Assembly: GCA_905215625.1 (NCBI GenBank) | Contig: CAJMQQ010000003.1 | Span: forward strand, 1 to 64,000 | Origin: an uncultured bacterium | Lineage (GTDB): Bacteria; Bacillota; Clostridia; Lachnospirales; Lachnospiraceae | Length of the DNA stretch: 64,000 nt | Direction: 5' to 3' | In this document: piece by piece, positions 7,012 to 15,407 of the stretch | How positions within the stretch are numbered: position 1 is the first letter of the stretch | How the letters are laid out: every line of letters starts with the position of its first letter | Notes under the pieces: model-generated | What the model saw: only the letters and a program-made list of their open reading frames with translations | Database searches by the model: none | What the model was told of the DNA's origin: nothing | Position numbers and translations under genes: made by a program

Positions 7012-8877
7012 TCAGCAGACAATCTTAATTCCGGTATCGTATTTCTTATCATCTACAATTACGCGGATATTGTACTCTCCCTTTAATCCAATTTTATTGA
7101 CATTGGTTTTAGTTACACGCTCGTCAGACTCTAAGAAGCTGCCGCAGCACATTGCCTTCAGAGGGCTTGCTGCAGTAGAGATGTAGTAACGGTGAACTTC
7201 GTCTCCCTGTTCGCAAAGGAGCATTGCCAGCTGGCCTTTTTCAAAGGTTGCATGGAAGGTAAACCGGTCAAATTCTTCCTCAATGCTTGCTGCAAATTTA
7301 TCTGGAAGCAGTTCTCCATTGTATTCTGCCGGAATCTCGGTGTCAAACTCTTTGGTCACTCCCAGCTCTCCTACAATCTGTCCTTTTCCTAATTCTAATA
7401 CTTCATTTTCGCCGTAAAGCTTCATCTTTTCTGCACGGTAATAATTGCCCTTTGCATGGAGACGCATCATCGGCTTGTTATCGCAGATCTCTACGGTAAT
7501 CGCCTCAATGCTTCCGCCCATCAGCGGCTCATATGCGCCCAGAGCTTCGGATACTCCACCGTCTTTGTTATAGGCGATACCGCCGGAATGAACCATATAG
7601 TGGCCTTCTCCATAATACTCTACATTGGAAATATATGGAGAGAAAAATTCTGCTCCCAGGTCTTTTCCGTATTCCCATACCTGCTCAATGGTCATGTCTT
7701 TGGTATTGATGCGGTAGCGGACGCCTCTGGAGTAATTGTTCTTTGCTGCCAGGAACTTTTCTTTGTTCTTGGAACCCCAGTGATGGTTATCAAAGCACAT
7801 AACGTCGCCGTCCGGAGTAATTAAGCATGCGTGCTGCTCATACTGCCAACCGAAGTTGTTGCCGATTGGCTTAAAGAAGTACTTATCCACCATCTCCTGC
7901 GGCCATCCTTCCGGATCCCCGATAATCCAGTTCAGCTTTCCGCTTTCAAAATCAATATTAATCATCGCGTCTACATGGCGGCCGGAGAACGTCAGGGAAT
8001 TGGTATGTTCATCATACCAGACTGCGTTGTTGTGGAACCAGTCTCTTTCAGACCAGCTTCCGCTCTTTCCTAAGCCTGGCTCAATCACATCTTTATAATC
8101 CCAAGTCTTTAAAATAGCGCCGGTTTCCCTGTCAATGAGAACGCACATATCTTCTACGGTATCAGAACGCAGATCCTCGGTTAAGCACAGCAGGTTTCCA
8201 TCCGGCATCTCGAATGCGTCGTGGTGGGAACCGCCGAAAATCTTGTATTCCTTGTAAATCTTACCGCACAGGCTGATTTCATAAAGTCCGGACATATAGT
8301 AAGGCATCTGAATCAGACGATCCGTTCCCATCAGCACATGACCGTTTCTTAAACGCTTCATGTCAAATACGCACTTAATATTTAAGCACCATCTTAAATC
8401 TCCTGCATAGTCGTAGGCAGATGCCTTTTCACCACTGGACGGAGTCAGGAAAATACAGTTATCCTGCATATATTCCGGAGTTGTATCCACGGAATAGAGA
8501 AAACCGTTTCCACAGTCCGGCTTGCCCATTTCTATCTCAACTATATGGGAATCCCCTCTGTACTCCCGGATCTCAACCCGATTGGTATATTCCGGATACA
8601 GTCCCATAACCGGAAGTACGTGTTCCTTTGCCTTCGGGAATGTATGGGTAATATTGGCTTCTTTGGTTTTTCCAAATACGGTTACAGTTACCGCAGTTTC
8701 TTCCTCTGTGCAGAATGCAATCACTGCAGTCAGAGGAGCAATAAAATAAAAATTAGGGCGGACAATAGGATTCTGAATGGTATAACTGCCGGAACGCAGT
8801 TCTTTTAACAATTCTTCCTCTGCTTTTGCCTGGCGTTCAATCAAATGTTCCTGAAATGTATAGCTTGCTCCTGCCAT
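7012..8877 (-). CDS. Arylsulfate sulfotransferase (ASST family), no signal peptide
   Basis: PAPS-independent arylsulfate sulfotransferases move sulfate from a phenolic sulfate ester to another phenol. The 621-residue protein has an N-terminal beta domain and a beta-propeller. Putative active-site positions match the family pattern: GGSHHD (residues 215-220), FHNN (281-284), SGRH (298-301) and EQHA (His about 349, the likely sulfo-accepting histidine). The ATG at 8877 is preferred over the one at 8883 because AAGGAG lies 7 bases before it and only 1-2 bases before the other. Unlike the periplasmic E. coli enzyme, no signal peptide is present, so it should act in the cytoplasm. No disulfide-bond partner gene accompanies it. 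Confidence 0.85.
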   Translation of the reverse strand: MAGASYTFQEHLIERQAKAEEELLKELRSGSYTIQNPIVRPNFYFIAPLTAVIAFCTEEETAVTVTVFGKTKEANITHTFPKAKEHVLPVMGLYPEYTNRVEIREYRGDSHIVEIEMGKPDCGNGFLYSVDTTPEYMQDNCIFLTPSSGEKASAYDYAGDLRWCLNIKCVFDMKRLRNGHVLMGTDRLIQMPYYMSGLYEISLCGKIYKEYKIFGGSHHDAFEMPDGNLLCLTEDLRSDTVEDMCVLIDRETGAILKTWDYKDVIEPGLGKSGSWSERDWFHNNAVWYDEHTNSLTFSGRHVDAMINIDFESGKLNWIIGDPEGWPQEMVDKYFFKPIGNNFGWQYEQHACLITPDGDVMCFDNHHWGSKNKEKFLAAKNNYSRGVRYRINTKDMTIEQVWEYGKDLGAEFFSPYISNVEYYGEGHYMVHSGGIAYNKDGGVSEALGAYEPLMGGSIEAITVEICDNKPMMRLHAKGNYYRAEKMKLYGENEVLELGKGQIVGELGVTKEFDTEIPAEYNGELLPDKFAASIEEEFDRFTFHATFEKGQLAMLLCEQGDEVHRYYISTAASPLKAMCCGSFLESDERVTKTNVNKIGLKGEYNIRVIVDDKKYDTGIKIVC

Positions 8878-8962
8878 TATCATTCTCCTTCTCTTTGATA
8901 GAATTATTCTGTTATGCCAAGTTTATCACGCTCTTTTTTCTTCTGTCTTAGCCTGGACTAAT

Positions 8963-10045
8963 TTACGGCTCCAGACGGTAAGCCTCTTCCAGAGTAATTG
9001 TAGTTTTTCCTTCGATTTCTGCAATAGAAATCCCAAACTCACCGACTTCCAGGAAATTCCACTCTTCGCCTGGCTCACAAGCTCTTAGTTCTTCTCCTAT
9101 CTGCTTTGCTATCTTCTGCGGTTCTGAATATCCAGCCAGTTCTCCCAAAGTCTTAACCGCCCACTCAGCCATCTCATAGGCTGTATTTCTGTCACCCAGT
9201 TCTATTTCCACCCAGTGAATCTCCCCGGATGCTGTATCCGAGTTCAGATAGACGGCGGAACGGTAATCGGTTTCTTCCATTCCTTTTTCCAGCACATACC
9301 ATGCAAAATATTTCCCATACGAAGACAGCGGCTTTCCATCTATCTCGTCTGGATAAATCGAATTCAGGCTGCTTTCCATCGTATCCGCCACCGGCAGATA
9401 GTGTTCTTCCAGATATTCTTCCACCAGACTGGAAAATTCTCCTGCCTGTGCCGGAATATGATTATAGACCGTACACGCCTCTCCTATTTCCATTACCTGT
9501 TCGTCTGTCAGTTCTATAATCTCTTCTTCTGCCCAGACAGGCTCTTCTGCCAGTTCTGTTTCTACGACAAATTCCGGCTCCGGCAGCGGTTCTGATACCA
9601 AATCGGGTAATAATTCAGAAAATACATAGGATCCGGCTACAATCATAATTTGAAATACAATCCACAGGCAAACCACAATCAAAACGATTTTTGTAATCCG
9701 GCTTCCACTGCCCTTTTCCGGCTTTTGGGACTTTGATGACTTCTCAGGCGCTCTTTGATAGGGATTTTCCTGATAAGGATTGGTATCTTGATATGAATCT
9801 GGCATCGACTGCCTTATCTCTTGAAAATCCAGTTTCTGGTCTAATTCTGGATATGCGCCTATCTCTGGAACTGGTTCTGCAGCCGGAGACCAATGATACT
9901 CGCAGTCCGTTTCCCAATCCGGATGACGTTCATTTAAATAATAATGGACATCCCATTCCACAGGTTTTCTCACAATTTTATGACAAAACGGGCAGTAATT
10001 CCCCTTCAATTTTCCATCACACGTCGGACAGATTTTTTGCTTCAT
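8963..10045 (-). CDS. Zinc-ribbon single-pass membrane protein of unknown function
   Basis: Not a protein I recognise by name. The 360 residues begin with a CxxC-CxxC zinc ribbon (C6, C9, C18, C21), followed by a Pro/Gln/Tyr-rich low-complexity linker, one transmembrane helix (about 117-142), a very acidic stretch and a C-terminal domain of about 190 residues that would lie outside the cell. This cytosolic ribbon plus anchored outer domain is common among uncharacterised Firmicutes proteins. It has its own promoter upstream, divergent from the PfoR-like gene. No terminator separates it clearly from the sulfotransferase gene downstream. Confidence 0.75.
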   Translation of the reverse strand: MKQKICPTCDGKLKGNYCPFCHKIVRKPVEWDVHYYLNERHPDWETDCEYHWSPAAEPVPEIGAYPELDQKLDFQEIRQSMPDSYQDTNPYQENPYQRAPEKSSKSQKPEKGSGSRITKIVLIVVCLWIVFQIMIVAGSYVFSELLPDLVSEPLPEPEFVVETELAEEPVWAEEEIIELTDEQVMEIGEACTVYNHIPAQAGEFSSLVEEYLEEHYLPVADTMESSLNSIYPDEIDGKPLSSYGKYFAWYVLEKGMEETDYRSAVYLNSDTASGEIHWVEIELGDRNTAYEMAEWAVKTLGELAGYSEPQKIAKQIGEELRACEPGEEWNFLEVGEFGISIAEIEGKTTITLEEAYRLEP

Positions 10046-10074
10046 AGGCGCCTCCTTCTTATAAGAATATTTTT

Positions 10075-10103
10075 ATTGTATCATAGCCCTTTCTCAGTGT
10101 CCA
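10075..10103 (-). promoter_or_regulatory. Promoter of the zinc-ribbon membrane protein gene
   Basis: Minus-strand -35 TGGACA (10098-10103) and -10 TACAAT (10075-10080) with a 17-bp spacer; each differs from consensus at one base. It lies about 30 bp upstream of the gene start. Confidence 0.6.
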
Positions 10104-10150
10104 TTTGTTTCCTGTTATTGTTATTTATTTAACAAAAAATCATAAAAAAC

Positions 10151-10207
10151 TTGCTTTTTTTCTAAACTGCTGGTAAAATGCAACCAACTGCTTTGGCATA
10201 AGCCAAA
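10151..10207 (+). promoter_or_regulatory. Promoter and small palindrome upstream of the PfoR-like gene
   Basis: -35 TTGCTT (10151-10156), 17-bp spacer, -10 TAAAAT (10174-10179). A palindrome TTTGGC-ATAA-GCCAAA (10192-10207) lies in the 5' untranslated region and could be an operator or a leader hairpin. Confidence 0.6.
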
Positions 10208-10241
10208 TGTGTGCACGATAATACATATAAGGAGATTCCCT

Positions 10242-11264
10242 ATGGAACAGACAGGAGTCAAAGCATTCTTAAAACGTAAGAATGTCAACATCACCGTCCA
10301 GACCTATCTCATTGATGCATTGGGTGCCATGGCATTTGGTTTATTTGCATCTCTTCTGATAGGCACAATCTTCGCCACTCTCGGCGACAAAACCCAGATT
10401 CAGGCATTTATTGTAATTGCAGATTATGCAAAAAGCGCTACCGGAGCGGCACTTGGCGTTGCCATTGCCTATGCCTTAAAAGCGCCTCAGTTGGTTCTGT
10501 TTTCTGCCGCTACTGTCGGCATTGCCGGAAACGCATTAGGCGGTCCGGTAGGCGCCCTGGTTGCTACCATTGTTGCAACAGAGCTTGGAAAAATCGTATC
10601 AAAAGAAACCAGGGTTGATATTTTAGTTACCCCTGGCGTTACCATTATTTCCGGCGTTTTAATCGCCCAGTTTGTCGGCCCGGGCGTAGCTGCATTCATG
10701 GATGCTTTCGGCATGATGGTAAAGACTGCTACTGAAATGCAGCCTTTCTTTATGGGTATTTTAGTTTCTGCCCTGATTGGTATCGCTCTGACCCTTCCGA
10801 TCTCCAGTGCTGCAATCTGCATTGCCCTGACCTTAGACGGACTGGCAGGCGGAGCGGCTACAGCAGGATGCTGTGCCCAGATGGTGGGGTTTGCCGTATT
10901 AAGCTTTCGTGAAAATGGCGTCGGCGGACTGCTTGCCCAGGGACTTGGAACGTCCATGCTTCAGATGGGAAATATTGTAAAGAATCCAAAAATCTGGATT
11001 CCTCCAACTCTTGCCTCTATGGTTACCGGCCCGATTGCAACCGTTGTTTTTCAGATGACCAACATCCACACTGCTTCCGGTATGGGAACCTGCGGACTGG
11101 TAGGCCCTATCGGCGTTTACACCTCTATGGGCGGCGGCGCCAATATGTGGCTGGCAATTCTTCTGGTCTGCTTTGTCCTTCCAGCTGTGCTGACCTGGAT
11201 TTTCGGAGAAGTATGCAGAAAGCTTGGATGGATTAAAGACGGGGATTTGAAGCTGGATCTGTGA
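10242..11264 (+). CDS. PTS EIIC-type membrane protein (PfoR-like, PTS_EIIC_2 family)
   Basis: A 340-residue polytopic membrane protein of the family containing Clostridium perfringens PfoR and annotated as PTS transporter subunit IIC. Repeated Gly/Ala-rich helices (TGAALGVAIAYALKAPQLVLFSAATVGIAGNALGGPVGA; TLPISSAAICIALTLDGLAGGAATAGCCAQMVGFA) support this. The start is the ATG with AAGGAG seven bases upstream; an in-frame ATG 33 bp earlier lacks a ribosome site. No EIIA, EIIB or phosphoryl-carrier gene is near, so transport by phosphorylation is not supported by context; a regulatory or non-PTS transport role is possible. Confidence 0.8.
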   Translation: MEQTGVKAFLKRKNVNITVQTYLIDALGAMAFGLFASLLIGTIFATLGDKTQIQAFIVIADYAKSATGAALGVAIAYALKAPQLVLFSAATVGIAGNALGGPVGALVATIVATELGKIVSKETRVDILVTPGVTIISGVLIAQFVGPGVAAFMDAFGMMVKTATEMQPFFMGILVSALIGIALTLPISSAAICIALTLDGLAGGAATAGCCAQMVGFAVLSFRENGVGGLLAQGLGTSMLQMGNIVKNPKIWIPPTLASMVTGPIATVVFQMTNIHTASGMGTCGLVGPIGVYTSMGGGANMWLAILLVCFVLPAVLTWIFGEVCRKLGWIKDGDLKLDL

Positions 11265-11337
11265 TGATGCTTAATCGAATTTAACTTTATCTGAAAAGTT
11301 GCCACTGGCAGGTTTTTCGGATGTTTAATAACTAAAA

Positions 11338-11405
11338 ACAGGAATCCTTCATAAAAATCAGTATTTCCGCAACTGAATTCTATAGAGGATTCCTGTCTAT
11401 TTTTA
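11338..11405. terminator. Bidirectional terminator-like long hairpin
   Basis: ACAGGAATCCT (11338-11348) pairs perfectly with AGGATTCCTGT (11386-11396). The 37-base loop holds a small inner hairpin (TCAGT...ACTGA). Plus-strand transcripts run into CTATTTTTATAG, minus-strand transcripts into TTTTTAG. It follows the PfoR-like gene and also faces the decayed minus-strand gene beyond. Confidence 0.65.
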
Positions 11406-11429
11406 TAGCAAAGAGACATTATCCGGATA

Positions 11430-11585
11430 TTAAGCGGCTTCATTATAATCAACGATTGCGACCTCTGTAAGCAGATCTTTTAAACGTGCAATGATGGATT
11501 CAATTTTTTGAAGCGTAATCCCATTTAAATACTCTTCCCCACATTGCGTACATTTCCGACAGGGGACATTTTTAATAATAATATA
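11430..11585 (-). pseudogene. Remnant of a YgiT/MqsA-type zinc-finger protein (C-terminal part)
   Basis: Minus-strand translation gives 51 residues, IIIKNVPCRKCTQCGEEYL followed by a helical tail IESIIARLKDLLTEVAIVDYNEAA and a stop. This matches the second CxxC motif and tail of YgiT-type zinc-finger proteins (the N-terminal half of MqsA-like antitoxins). The first CxxC half and any start codon are missing; the sequence runs straight into the start of the XRE-like ORF on the other strand. Read as a deletion remnant. A toxin partner is not visible. Confidence 0.6.
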
Positions 11586-11776
11586 TGACCCAGCAGCACC
11601 TGGCTGACCTGGTTCATGTTTCTTCCCGAACTATTATTTCTATTGAGAAGGGACAATACAACCCCTCTCTCATGCTGGCCTACCGGCTCGCCCTGACTTT
11701 TGGGGTAACAGTAGAAGACCTGTGTTGTCTAAAAGAAAATAAAGAATTGGAGGATAAGCAGTATGAACAGATTTGA
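11585..11776 (+). pseudogene. XRE-type helix-turn-helix regulator lacking its N-terminus
   Basis: The 63 residues MTQQHLADLVHVSSRTIISIEKG...NPSLMLAYRLALTFGVTVEDLC are a clear XRE/Cro helix-turn-helix of the short YozG type. Relatives begin about 12 residues earlier (an L-x-x-L-R-x-x-x-x-L first helix), and here an in-frame stop and unrelated DNA lie upstream, with no ribosome site before the ATG. The DNA-recognition helix is intact, so residual function cannot be excluded, but the break point coincides with the zinc-finger remnant, which argues for a deletion junction. Confidence 0.65.
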
Positions 11777-12160
11777 TAAGATGAATTATACAGATAAAAT
11801 CAAATGGCGGATTCGTTTTTTATGGCTTGCTCTGGTTCTCATGCTTATTTACATGATTGTTGTAGGGGAAACTGGCGGCGATTCCAGGATAATGACCTCT
11901 TTTGCCCGCAATATCAGCAGCCTGATTTTCTGGGGCGGACTTATTTTTATTGGCTGTCGGATTTACCAGAACAAACGGCTTTAAAAAAACAGAGCGCTTC
12001 TGAAAGAACAGCTCCAGTCCGAATTAGATGAACGGAATCAGTATCTCCATGATAAAAGCGGCGGTACGGTATTGGATATTCTGTTGCTATTTCTCCTGTT
12101 TACTACCACTACCGCCGGATTATTTAATATGGCTGCTTTTTTATTCTTCTATTACAATTT
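11763..12160 (+). pseudogene. Small membrane protein interrupted by an in-frame stop and cut at its 3' end
   Basis: The first ORF (11763-11984, 73 residues, GGAGG upstream) has two hydrophobic segments and ends in QNKRL-stop. The same frame continues directly with LLKEQLQSELDERNQYLHDKSGG then a hydrophobic LDILLLFLLFTTTTAGLFNMAAF. A small XRE regulator followed by such a three- or four-helix membrane protein is a common Clostridia pair. The TAA at 11982-11984 and the run into the cyclophilin 3' end suggest a broken gene. Alternatively only the 73-residue part is made. Confidence 0.55.
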
Positions 12161-12626
12161 CTGTTATAACCGGCATATTTACTGGTTTGTTCCAGGTGTC
12201 CGAGCCATAGGTTGGCTGGGAGGCAATCTGATCTAACACATCAAAACCGGACACCAACTGTCCAAATGCCGCATAGCGGCCATCCAGCTTATGTGCATCC
12301 TGATGGACTACAAAAAACTGGGTTCCTGCCGTATCATAGCCGTCGTCTCTTGCCATAGACAGCGCCCCTCTTTTATGGGGAATGGGATTGGCGATTCCGT
12401 TTTCTGCAAACTCCCCTTTAATGTGCCAGTCACTGTCAGTCATAATATCGTTGTCCGGAGAACCGGCCTGAATCACATAATCCTTTACAATCCGGCACCA
12501 GGCCAAACCATTATAAAAGCCGGATTGTACGGTATCTGCAAAATTTTTCACAGTAATCGGAGCAAGATCAGGGAACAGGTCAAAGACCATGTTCCCTAAT
12601 CCTTCCGTTTTAATCGTACATTTCAT
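12141..12626 (-). CDS. Cyclophilin-type peptidyl-prolyl cis-trans isomerase
   Basis: A 161-residue cytoplasmic cyclophilin that speeds proline isomerisation in folding proteins. Diagnostic segments: FPDLAPITVKNFADTVQSGFYNGLAWCRIV, RGALSMARDDGYDTAGTQFFV and DGRYAAFGQLVSGFDVLDQI. No signal peptide. It follows oppA by 32 bp without a convincing terminator, so it may be partly read through from the opp operon. GAGGAAC precedes the start. Confidence 0.93.
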   Translation of the reverse strand: MKCTIKTEGLGNMVFDLFPDLAPITVKNFADTVQSGFYNGLAWCRIVKDYVIQAGSPDNDIMTDSDWHIKGEFAENGIANPIPHKRGALSMARDDGYDTAGTQFFVVHQDAHKLDGRYAAFGQLVSGFDVLDQIASQPTYGSDTWNKPVNMPVITEIVIEE

Positions 12627-12658
12627 AAGAAGTTCCTCTTAAAACGTTTTATTGATTA

Positions 12659-14359
12659 TTATTTGCTGATGGAAGCATTCTTAAAGCACAGGTTGCCGTT
12701 AGACAGCATATAATAACCCTTTACGTAATCTTTCATCAGGAAGTTGTTAGCCTTATAGTACAAGTTGATGAATGGATATTCTTCCATTACCAAATCTTCT
12801 GCCTGTTTGATCAGTTCGACTGCCTTTGCCGGATCGGTCTCTGCCTTAATCTGTTCTACCATTGCATCATATTCCGGATTGCTGTAGAAACTGTTGTTGT
12901 TGGCGTCGTCCGTTACTAACAGCGGCAAAAAGCTCATTGGATGGGTGTAATCTGCACTCCAGCCCATTGCTGCTACTTCGTAGTTTCCTTTCTGGACATT
13001 CTCATAGAAAATTGCCCAGTCGTTGGAAGTAATCTCTACCTCAATGCCTAAATTGGTCTCTAACATCTCTGCCATTGCCTCTACTACTTTCTTGACCGTA
13101 TCATCAGAATAGTAGGAAAGCTGTAAAGTTGGGAACCCTTCGCCATCCGGATAGCCAGCTTCTGCTAAAGCGGCTTTTGCTGCCTCTGGATCTGCGTTTG
13201 GAGAAAGTCCTCTGTCAGAACGTCCTTCGGTAATGTCTGTTCCGTCTACTACGTAGCCTGGAGCTAAGAAGTTGTAGGCAGGAGTTGCATCTACCTGAAC
13301 TACGTTGTCGATGATGGCCTGACGGTCAACAGCCAGGTTTAAAGCCTTTCTGACTAACGGGTTGTTATAAGGCTCTTTTTCACAGTTAATATTGTAGTAA
13401 ACCGTACCATAGTTTGGAACGGACTGGATGCCTGCGTTCTCTGCTTTTAATCTTGCATAGTCAGAAGACGGAATGTTGCGGATGCCGTCTACCTCGCCGG
13501 ACTCATAAGCAGTCAATGCGGTAGAAGTATCTAAAATGTAACGCAAGGTAACCTTTTCCATAGTGACATTTTCTGCATCCCAGTAATTTTCATTCTTTTC
13601 CAGAACCATGCTTTCGCCCATGTTCATCTCTGTAATCTTGAACGGGCCGTTGCATACATAGGTTTCCGGAGATGCAGTCCACTGATCGCCGTTTGCTTCA
13701 ATCGTTGCTTTCTGAACCGGATCAAATACCCACATGGTCAGAAGATCGATAAAGAACGAAGTCGGCTGGATCAAGGTAATTTCCAGCGTCTGGGGATCCA
13801 CTGCTTTTACGCCTAATTCTTCTGCGGTTGCTTCGCCTGCATAGTATTCTTTTGCATTTTTCACATATGCAGTCACAATATCTACATATTGTCCCGCTGT
13901 CTCTGGATTTAATACACGCTGCAGGGCATATACATAGTCTTCTGCTGTCAGGTCAGTACCGTCGCTCCATTTTAAACCGTCTCTTAAATGGAAGGTATAG
14001 ACGGTTCCGTCCTCGCTGATGTCCCAGCTTTCTGCATTGCCCGGAACAACTGTACCGGTAGCATCATAAGTAACCAGTCCTTCAAAACAGTTGACTAAAA
14101 AAGTGGAAGCAAAGGAGTTGTTGGTAACGCCAGGATCAATACCGTCCGGCTCATTACTCAGCACAAATACCATTTCCTGTGCACCGTTTGCTTCTGTTTC
14201 TGCCTGAGCCGCCTCTGTCGTGGCTGCCTCTGTCGCTGCTTCTGTAGTCGGAGCTGCGATGGTCTGTGGCTGGGTCTCAGCATTTCCGCCGCCGCAGCCA
14301 GTTAAAACAGTGCTGCATACCAGTCCAAGTGCCAATACAAGACTTAATTTCTTCTTCAT
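12659..14359 (-). CDS. oppA: Oligopeptide ABC transporter substrate-binding lipoprotein
   Basis: The extracellular binding protein that captures peptides for the OppBCDF permease. The 566 residues begin with a lipoprotein signal (lipobox LTGC, Cys22), a Thr/Ala/Glu-rich tether and the SBP_bac_5 domain: LKWSDGTDLTAEDYVYALQR, VRKALNLAVDRQAIIDNV, YEVAAMGWSADYTHPMSFL. It is the last gene of the operon (oppB-C-D-F-A), with a 62-bp gap after oppF, and has a strong AAGGAGG site. Actual ligand (peptides, nickel, other) is not provable from sequence. Confidence 0.92.
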   Translation of the reverse strand: MKKKLSLVLALGLVCSTVLTGCGGGNAETQPQTIAAPTTEAATEAATTEAAQAETEANGAQEMVFVLSNEPDGIDPGVTNNSFASTFLVNCFEGLVTYDATGTVVPGNAESWDISEDGTVYTFHLRDGLKWSDGTDLTAEDYVYALQRVLNPETAGQYVDIVTAYVKNAKEYYAGEATAEELGVKAVDPQTLEITLIQPTSFFIDLLTMWVFDPVQKATIEANGDQWTASPETYVCNGPFKITEMNMGESMVLEKNENYWDAENVTMEKVTLRYILDTSTALTAYESGEVDGIRNIPSSDYARLKAENAGIQSVPNYGTVYYNINCEKEPYNNPLVRKALNLAVDRQAIIDNVVQVDATPAYNFLAPGYVVDGTDITEGRSDRGLSPNADPEAAKAALAEAGYPDGEGFPTLQLSYYSDDTVKKVVEAMAEMLETNLGIEVEITSNDWAIFYENVQKGNYEVAAMGWSADYTHPMSFLPLLVTDDANNNSFYSNPEYDAMVEQIKAETDPAKAVELIKQAEDLVMEEYPFINLYYKANNFLMKDYVKGYYMLSNGNLCFKNASISK

Positions 14360-14421
14360 AATCTCTCCTCCTTATTGAGATGAATATTGGAAAGGGGATA
14401 ACCCTGAACCATTTCTGTAAA

Positions 14422-15390
14422 CTAATATAAATGACAGGCTACCATATGGCCCGGCGCCGCCTCTTTCAATTCAGGAGCTGCCTGGCTGCAAATTGGCTTT
14501 GCATAAGGGCAGCGGGTGTGGAACCGGCATCCGGAAGGCGGATTAATCGGACTTGGAATGTCGCCCTCAATACTGCTCTTTTCCTTTTCCCTGGCAAGCC
14601 TGGGGTTTGCAATGGGGATACTTCCCAGAAGACCTTTGGTATAGGGGTGAAGGGGATGGGAGTAAATCTCATCAGCTTCACAAACTTCCACTAATTGTCC
14701 TAAATACATAACGCCTACATCATCGGAGACATAGCGCACCATGGACAAATCATGGGCAATAAATAAATAAGAAATTCCCTTTTCTTCCTGAAAATCTTTT
14801 AACAAGTTGACTACCTGAGCCTGGATGGAAACGTCCAGGGCAGAAATCGGCTCATCGCAGATTACCAGATCCGGCTGGAGAATCAGCGCCCTCGCAATTC
14901 CGACTCTCTGTCTCTGACCACCGGAAAACTCATGGGCATAGCGGTTGGCGTGTTCTTTGGTAAGTCCTACCCGCTCCAGCATAGGATAGACCAGCTCATT
15001 GGCATCTTCTTTTTTCTTTACGATATGATGAGCCATCAACGGCTCTGCAATAATATCCCTGACTGTCATTCTGGCGTTTAACGAAGCATACGGATCCTGG
15101 AAAATCATCTGCATTTTCTTGCGGATAGGCTGCAGCTTTTTCTGGTTGTATTCGGTAATATCTTCCCCATCTAATATGATTTTCCCTGACGTAGGCTCAT
15201 AAATACGGATAATCGTACGGGCGCAGCTGGATTTGCCGCAGCCTGACTCTCCTACCAGTCCCAGGGTCTTTCCTCGTTCCAGCCGGAAGCTGACGCCATC
15301 CACTGCATGAACCACCTGTTTTCCTGAACTTCCCACATTAAAATGTTTGGTCAGGTTGGAAACCTCCAATACAATCTGTGATTGACTCAT
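14422..15390 (-). CDS. oppF: Oligopeptide ABC transporter ATP-binding protein OppF
   Basis: A 322-residue ATPase that powers peptide import together with OppD. Walker A GLVGESGCGKSS, signature SGGQRQRVGIARAL, Walker B DLVICDEPISALD, and the C-terminal oligopeptide-type Cys-rich tail (GCRFHTRCPYAKPICSQAAPEL). Lies 17 bp downstream of oppD. Confidence 0.95.
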   Translation of the reverse strand: MSQSQIVLEVSNLTKHFNVGSSGKQVVHAVDGVSFRLERGKTLGLVGESGCGKSSCARTIIRIYEPTSGKIILDGEDITEYNQKKLQPIRKKMQMIFQDPYASLNARMTVRDIIAEPLMAHHIVKKKEDANELVYPMLERVGLTKEHANRYAHEFSGGQRQRVGIARALILQPDLVICDEPISALDVSIQAQVVNLLKDFQEEKGISYLFIAHDLSMVRYVSDDVGVMYLGQLVEVCEADEIYSHPLHPYTKGLLGSIPIANPRLAREKEKSSIEGDIPSPINPPSGCRFHTRCPYAKPICSQAAPELKEAAPGHMVACHLY

Positions 15391-15407
15391 AATCTTCTCT
15401 TCCTTTT

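Noticed and set aside
8878..8883. Start of the sulfotransferase at the first ATG (8883)
   Set aside because: The AAGGAG site is only about two bases from it, but seven from the ATG at 8877.
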